Assembly (NCBI GenBank): GCA_946482295.1
Contig: CAMLRB010000147.1
Location: forward strand, 1-8,604
Reading direction: 5' to 3'
Length of the DNA: 8,604 nt
Source: an uncultured Bacteriovorax sp.
Lineage (GTDB): Bacteria; Bdellovibrionota; Bacteriovoracia; Bacteriovoracales; Bacteriovoracaceae
This document shows, in pieces, positions 5,926-8,604 of this stretch (within the stretch, counting starts at the first letter, position 1; each line of letters begins with the position of its first letter). Position numbers and translations under genes: made by a program. The notes below the pieces were generated by a model. It searched no databases. It saw only the letters and a list, made by a program, of their open reading frames with translations, and had not been told where the DNA came from.

Positions 5926-8022
5926 CTATCTTAGCTCACATTGATTATTTTGAATTTTATAAACTGGTACACTTGTCCATGCCGTTTCTAATTCGGGCGT
6001 TAAGACTTTGAGAAATTCGATAAGGGCCTTTTTATCACTCGATTTAAGTTCCCCACCATACATAGAAGGTTCATGTCCGCGATTGCTGTTCCCTACTAAC
6101 ATTGTATTCAGACAAGCTGGATCATCATCATGAGAACATTCTTTTTCATTGAGAGAACTCTCATAACCAAGCTTCGCATGATCGTAAGTAAATGTCCCCA
6201 CTTTGAATTTTTTTATTCGGAGGGCCGCTGGTTTTAAAAGTTCGTCGAGATTGGGAACAGAACCATTGTGAAGATAAGGAGCTGTTGACCAAACTCCAGC
6301 GAGATGGCGTGCCACGTAGGCAGTACCTGGTTTAATTGTTGTATAATCTAAAGTGGGATCATTCTTAAAACGGTTTTCACCTAAAAATGTATCTCTAAAA
6401 ATTTCTTTTCCACGAATGCTTTCTTGCGCATAAATTTTTTGATTATTTTCTGAAACTTTATTGGCCGAGTAAAATCCAGCTTTCACATTATCCGTAAAAT
6501 TAAAAATGGCCGTTTTAAAAGGTAATCCAAGTGCTGACTTCGATATATTTTTTACATATTGTCTGTCCGTATCAATCACATCCATATCAATCATTTTATG
6601 ATTAATCAGCATTTTTTGAGGACCAACTCTCTCACTATCAGCTTCATGGCATTGAGCACATTTATTCAAATATACATTGCAGCCACGTTTAACGAGTTCT
6701 CTATCAATTTTCTTCTCAGGGAAAAATTGGGCATATTCAGGAACAGGAACTTTATGAATCAATTTTTCAAGCTCAATAAGATTTGGAATGTTTACAGTTG
6801 AGTTGTATTGGTCGTCTAAAACAATGGCCCCAAGACCAAAGGCCTGACCAACATTACGAGCGACCAATGAATTCGTATTAGCGTTGTAATGATAAAACGC
6901 TTTATACTTCATTGCATACATTGGTGGTAGCGAAACAGGAGCGGTAATATGTGTGTAACTTTTTTTACGAATGGTGGCGTTTGAAATTCGGCCAAAAGCA
7001 TCTGTTCGCCCGTGTCCTTCAGGCGTGGATACAACATCAGGATTGGGAGCTCCAAACCAAGTGAGATATTCCATACGCTTTTGCATAAGAGGACTTACAT
7101 TTTTTAAATCATAAGTTTCTTTCAACATACGGACTAGATATTTTGTAAGAATATCTTTTTTCTCATAAAGAAGTTTGCCCGCTTTCACATTAACTGAATC
7201 ATTAACTTTTTTACCGAGACCTGGAGTCTTAATCAAAACTTTTATTGCTGCTGTAAAAATAGTGTCTTCAACATCAAGTTCTTTTTTAAGGTCATCCACA
7301 AACGTCGAAGCTTTCACTTCTGCATTCTGAACATTCAATCGATTGTAGAATTCAATCATCTCTTTTTTATCGAACATCGTTTGATATGTTGATCCAATAA
7401 TATCGTAAAAAAAGCCTTTCATTTCGACTTGTGAAGGGGCGCCATCAATGATGGCCATCGAACGGTCGCTTCGCTCGACTGCACCAGTATGGCAAAAAGC
7501 ACAGTTGGCCCCTGTCATCGCAATGGTTACTTGCCCATTGGATAATTTTTTAGTTTTCGGAAGTTCGCTAAAATTAACAAGTCCTTCGTTTATCAAATCT
7601 TGTTGTTCATGGACTTCGCCGTCCCAAACAGCAGTGAGTCCGACCCAAGCATAAGGAGAAAATACTTTTTTTGAATAAGGACTGCGAATAACGGCAAATT
7701 TCTTATCGAGATTTTCAAAAAAGAGCGTGCCCTTTTCTGGCGAGAGAAATGATTTTAAATTAAGTAACCACAACGTTGGATAGATGTCACTTCCTTCAGT
7801 AAGATGCCACATGCGTTTTTGTTCATGGGCGTTCACACCCGTTGGAAATTCAAGAGTGTGCCCCTTATCAAGAGCAAGGGCCTGTAATTCAGTTTCATAT
7901 GTATTTTCAACAGCTGCAAATGTTCGTGAAGGTTCAACTTGTTTTTCAACAAACCTTGTAGGTGAGCAACTGGCGACTAGAACAACTAAAATACCTATTC
8001 GAAAAAACATCCTCTGCCCCAC
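5926..8022 (-). CDS. Di-haem c-type cytochrome lipoprotein, MauG/RoxA-like family
   Basis: A 698-residue exported protein with a lipobox (VASC, Cys19, Ser at +2) after a short hydrophobic core. Two CxxCH motifs bind covalent haem c: CAFCH at 174-178 and CAQCH at 455-459. Between and after them are blocks typical of large di-haem peroxidase/oxygenase relatives: WFGAPNPDV (322-330), GHGRTDAFGRISN (336-348) and GVWSTAPYLHNGSVPNLDELL (576-596). The length is close to the rubber oxygenases RoxA/RoxB (~680 residues), but the haem spacing of about 280 residues is wider than I recall for RoxA, so I do not assign rubber cleavage. C629 and C637 may form a disulphide. The start is GTG 8020-8022; an in-frame ATG at 8008-8010 gives a signal peptide four residues shorter and is equally plausible. 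First gene of an operon with the P450. Family is firm; the reaction is not. Confidence 0.85.
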   Translation of the reverse strand: MGQRMFFRIGILVVLVASCSPTRFVEKQVEPSRTFAAVENTYETELQALALDKGHTLEFPTGVNAHEQKRMWHLTEGSDIYPTLWLLNLKSFLSPEKGTLFFENLDKKFAVIRSPYSKKVFSPYAWVGLTAVWDGEVHEQQDLINEGLVNFSELPKTKKLSNGQVTIAMTGANCAFCHTGAVERSDRSMAIIDGAPSQVEMKGFFYDIIGSTYQTMFDKKEMIEFYNRLNVQNAEVKASTFVDDLKKELDVEDTIFTAAIKVLIKTPGLGKKVNDSVNVKAGKLLYEKKDILTKYLVRMLKETYDLKNVSPLMQKRMEYLTWFGAPNPDVVSTPEGHGRTDAFGRISNATIRKKSYTHITAPVSLPPMYAMKYKAFYHYNANTNSLVARNVGQAFGLGAIVLDDQYNSTVNIPNLIELEKLIHKVPVPEYAQFFPEKKIDRELVKRGCNVYLNKCAQCHEADSERVGPQKMLINHKMIDMDVIDTDRQYVKNISKSALGLPFKTAIFNFTDNVKAGFYSANKVSENNQKIYAQESIRGKEIFRDTFLGENRFKNDPTLDYTTIKPGTAYVARHLAGVWSTAPYLHNGSVPNLDELLKPAALRIKKFKVGTFTYDHAKLGYESSLNEKECSHDDDPACLNTMLVGNSNRGHEPSMYGGELKSSDKKALIEFLKVLTPELETAWTSVPVYKIQNNQCELR

Positions 8023-8170
8023 TGAAAATGGTCATAAGTACCGCTATAATTTTAACCTTTCTCCTATGAAAACAATAGGCCGGGCATCTTCGACCATTTG
8101 TTGAGCAATTCACTCTATAAAAAATACCTTCCGTGCTCATCTCCAATCGATTCTTTGATATACTACGCCC
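8023..8170. promoter_or_regulatory. Divergent intergenic region between the di-haem cytochrome operon and the secreted-protein gene
   Basis: No gene is supported here. For the minus operon a weak promoter is possible: TTGTTT (8070-8075) and TAAAAT (8049-8054) with a 15-bp spacer. Its -35 lies inside a short dyad, CCTAT-N7-ATAGG (8063-8079), that might be an operator. An AGGAG on the minus strand (8061-8065) is too far from either cytochrome start to serve it. Confidence 0.3.
8156..8164 (+). promoter_or_regulatory. Extended -10 promoter of the edge gene
   Basis: TGATATACT carries the TG-N extended element and a TATACT -10 box (8159-8164). No recognisable -35 box lies 16-18 bp upstream, as often seen with extended -10 promoters. 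The box ends 6 nt before the ATG at 8171, the same spacing as at umuD, so the transcript would begin at or next to the start codon. Confidence 0.5.
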
Positions 8171-8604
8171 ATGAGAAAAGGCCGCTTGTTTCACATTCCG
8201 CTGATCGTTTTCACCTTGTTTTCGCTGGGAAATAGTTCATTTGCTTCAGAAATGGCCATCAAAAAGCATTTAACAGATGCAAGCAAGCTTAATCGCGAGC
8301 GAGCTATACTCTACGCCAAAGAATCAAATGGGCTAAGTTTGCCCCTCTCTTATGAATTGATCACAATGGAAAATTTGGCCGTACTAGTGACTCATCATAT
8401 GGATGAAAAGGCCAAAATCTATATGGAAAATGGGATTGGTCTTTTTAACGATGATCTCATTGATATGAAATTGACTCCTGATTTTCGGCCAAATTTTCAA
8501 AATAACAACTTTCCAAAAAATCGTGTTTCTCTCAACATAAAAAAGATCAAGGCCAAATGGTCACAAGATTTAAAAGATGGACATTTGCATGACATTTACC
8601 AAGA
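8171..8604 (+). CDS. Secreted protein of unknown function, N-terminal part (runs off window)
   Basis: An open frame of 144 codons with no stop before the window end. It begins with a classic Sec signal peptide: MRKGR, a hydrophobic core (FHIPLIVFTLFSLG) and a likely signal peptidase I site after SSFA (residue 25). There is no cysteine at the cleavage site, so it is not a lipoprotein. The mature part is charged and has no motif I recognise: ASEMAIKKHLTDASKLNR, then NGIGLFNDDLIDMKLTPDF and a Lys/Asn-rich stretch. No Shine-Dalgarno sequence precedes the ATG; the promoter geometry suggests a leaderless message. It is divergent from the di-haem cytochrome/P450 operon, but a functional link cannot be shown. 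The signal peptide and long open frame make it a real gene. Confidence 0.75.
   Translation, partial: MRKGRLFHIPLIVFTLFSLGNSSFASEMAIKKHLTDASKLNRERAILYAKESNGLSLPLSYELITMENLAVLVTHHMDEKAKIYMENGIGLFNDDLIDMKLTPDFRPNFQNNNFPKNRVSLNIKKIKAKWSQDLKDGHLHDIYQ

Noticed and set aside
5734..5934. Plus-strand open frame opposite the P450 signal peptide
   Set aside because: Antisense shadow of the hydrophobic signal sequence, with no promoter or ribosome site of its own.
5926..8022. Assignment as a rubber oxygenase (RoxA/RoxB)
   Set aside because: Length and C-terminal blocks are similar, but the haem spacing differs and no substrate evidence exists, so only the wider family is claimed.
7946..8194. Open frame of 82 codons on the minus strand across the divergent intergenic region
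   Set aside because: It overlaps the start of the di-haem cytochrome in another frame and the start of the secreted gene, and its translation has no domain or signal features.

Overview
This is AT-rich bacterial DNA (roughly 40% GC by eye) with tightly packed genes on both strands. There are no RNA genes, insertion sequences or CRISPR repeats. Two lipoproteins with clean lipoboxes, a c-type cytochrome and a Sec signal peptide indicate a Gram-negative cell with a periplasm. The mix of gene types and the codon style would fit a Bdellovibrio/Bacteriovorax-type bacterium (Bdellovibrionota), but this is a low-confidence impression and no marker gene proves it.

Layout from left to right: (1) 96-1226 (+), an integral-membrane acyltransferase-3 family protein. 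(2) 1180-1920 (-), an SRAP/YedK (HMCES-like) abasic-site protein, which overlaps the acyltransferase tail to tail by 47 bp. Its true N-terminus, with the catalytic Cys2, can only be reached from an unusual ATC start codon behind a perfect GGAGG. (3) A 52-bp divergent control region with a near-consensus promoter, a TTGCGTAA direct repeat and a GAATT/AATTC dyad. (4) 1973-2443 and 2440-3711 (+), a umuD-umuC operon (DNA polymerase V) with a 4-bp ATGA overlap. Items 2-4 form a compact DNA-damage-tolerance module: one side shields abasic sites and the other copies across lesions.

(5) 3714-5915 and 5926-8022 (-), transcribed right to left as a two-gene operon. The first gene is a di-haem c-type cytochrome lipoprotein related to the MauG/RoxA-like family. 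The second, 10 bp downstream, is a cytochrome P450 carrying a lipoprotein signal and a cysteine-containing C-terminal extension of about 230 residues. Bacterial P450s are normally cytosolic, so a lipid-anchored exported P450 beside an exported di-haem enzyme is the most unusual content here and suggests an extracytoplasmic oxidation system. (6) A 148-bp divergent intergenic region, then 8171-8604 (+), the start of a secreted protein of unknown function cut off by the window end.

Two genes on the + strand (umuD and the edge gene) have a -10 hexamer ending exactly 6 nt before the ATG and no Shine-Dalgarno sequence. Both look like leaderless messages.
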